Positions 5,406 to 5,524 of a stretch of 5,524 bases of DNA are shown one piece after another; positions within the stretch are counted from its first letter, which is position 1, and each line of letters starts with the position of its first letter. The DNA is from Parachlamydiales bacterium (GTDB lineage Bacteria; Chlamydiota; Chlamydiia; Chlamydiales; SM23-39). The stretch spans positions 6,769 through 12,292 of the forward strand of contig PLXF01000041.1 of the NCBI GenBank assembly GCA_003151315.1, in the 5' to 3' direction. The translations under genes and the position numbers were made by a program. The notes below the pieces were generated by a model. It was not told the origin of the DNA. It did no database searches and worked only from the letters and a program-made list of their open reading frames with translations.

Positions 5406-5522
5406 TTTATACCATTCGTCATTCAAGAATCGGTTTTTGGAAACCATCTGCATCCCCTAATTTCCATCCGCAAAAATAGCCCCTATTTCTAATAGGGAGC
5501 TATTTTCGCGCCGGCTACGCCT
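5406..5522 (-). repeat. Structured intergenic repeat, copy 3 (inverted)
   Basis: The reverse complement of this segment aligns with 28-144 from the GC-rich start (gcgtagccggcgcg) through the hairpin, the ggatgcag and ttccaaaaaccgatt spacer, and the tail cttgaatgacgaatggtata. The hairpin (5469-5510) keeps the loop tct (aga on the minus strand) but has decayed, with one bulged base and at least one mismatch. The tail carries an extended -10-like TGGTATAAA and points toward the ATG at 5403 of the possible SET remnant. Orientation is opposite to copies 1 and 2. Confidence 0.8.
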
Positions 5523-5524
5523 GA

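Overview
The window holds two complete plus-strand genes, one probable gene remnant on the minus strand, and intergenic DNA full of hairpins and dispersed repeats. The combination suggests an amoeba-associated (environmental) member of the Chlamydiae, such as a Parachlamydia- or Waddlia-like organism: a soluble hybrid histidine kinase with a Ser/Pro-rich N-terminus, a huge secreted MORN_2/YwqK-type repeat protein, a possible SET-domain remnant, and repeat-rich spacers. This placement is inference from gene style; no gene here is diagnostic on its own.

Layout. Positions 1-239 are non-coding and hold copy 1 of a structured repeat (hairpin 38-80, conserved tail 112-143). Positions 240-2858 encode an 872-residue exported protein with about 28 tandem repeats of about 24 residues. 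A strong intrinsic terminator follows at 2879-2917. The 519-base spacer 2859-3377 then holds a 50-bp-arm inverted repeat (2925-3081) with a CCACAGAG-type motif, copy 2 of the structured repeat (hairpin 3084-3137, tail 3144-3174), a perfect 20-bp hairpin (3191-3232), two small palindromes, and a good sigma70-type promoter (-35 at 3316, -10 at 3339). Positions 3378-5174 encode a 598-residue hybrid histidine kinase/receiver protein. Converging on its 3' end, the minus strand at 5160-5403 carries what looks like the frameshifted tail of a SET-domain gene. Positions 5406-5522 are copy 3 of the structured repeat, inverted relative to copies 1 and 2.

The two genes are probably transcribed separately, because a terminator and a new promoter lie between them; nothing in the sequence shows that they work together. 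The most notable feature is the structured repeat family. All three copies keep the same organisation, with a hairpin ending in a gcgaaaat/attttcgc stem followed by a TTGARTNACGARNGGTATA tail. In each case the tail points toward the start of the adjacent reading frame. Copies 1 and 3 bracket the whole two-gene block as inverted repeats of about 115 bp.
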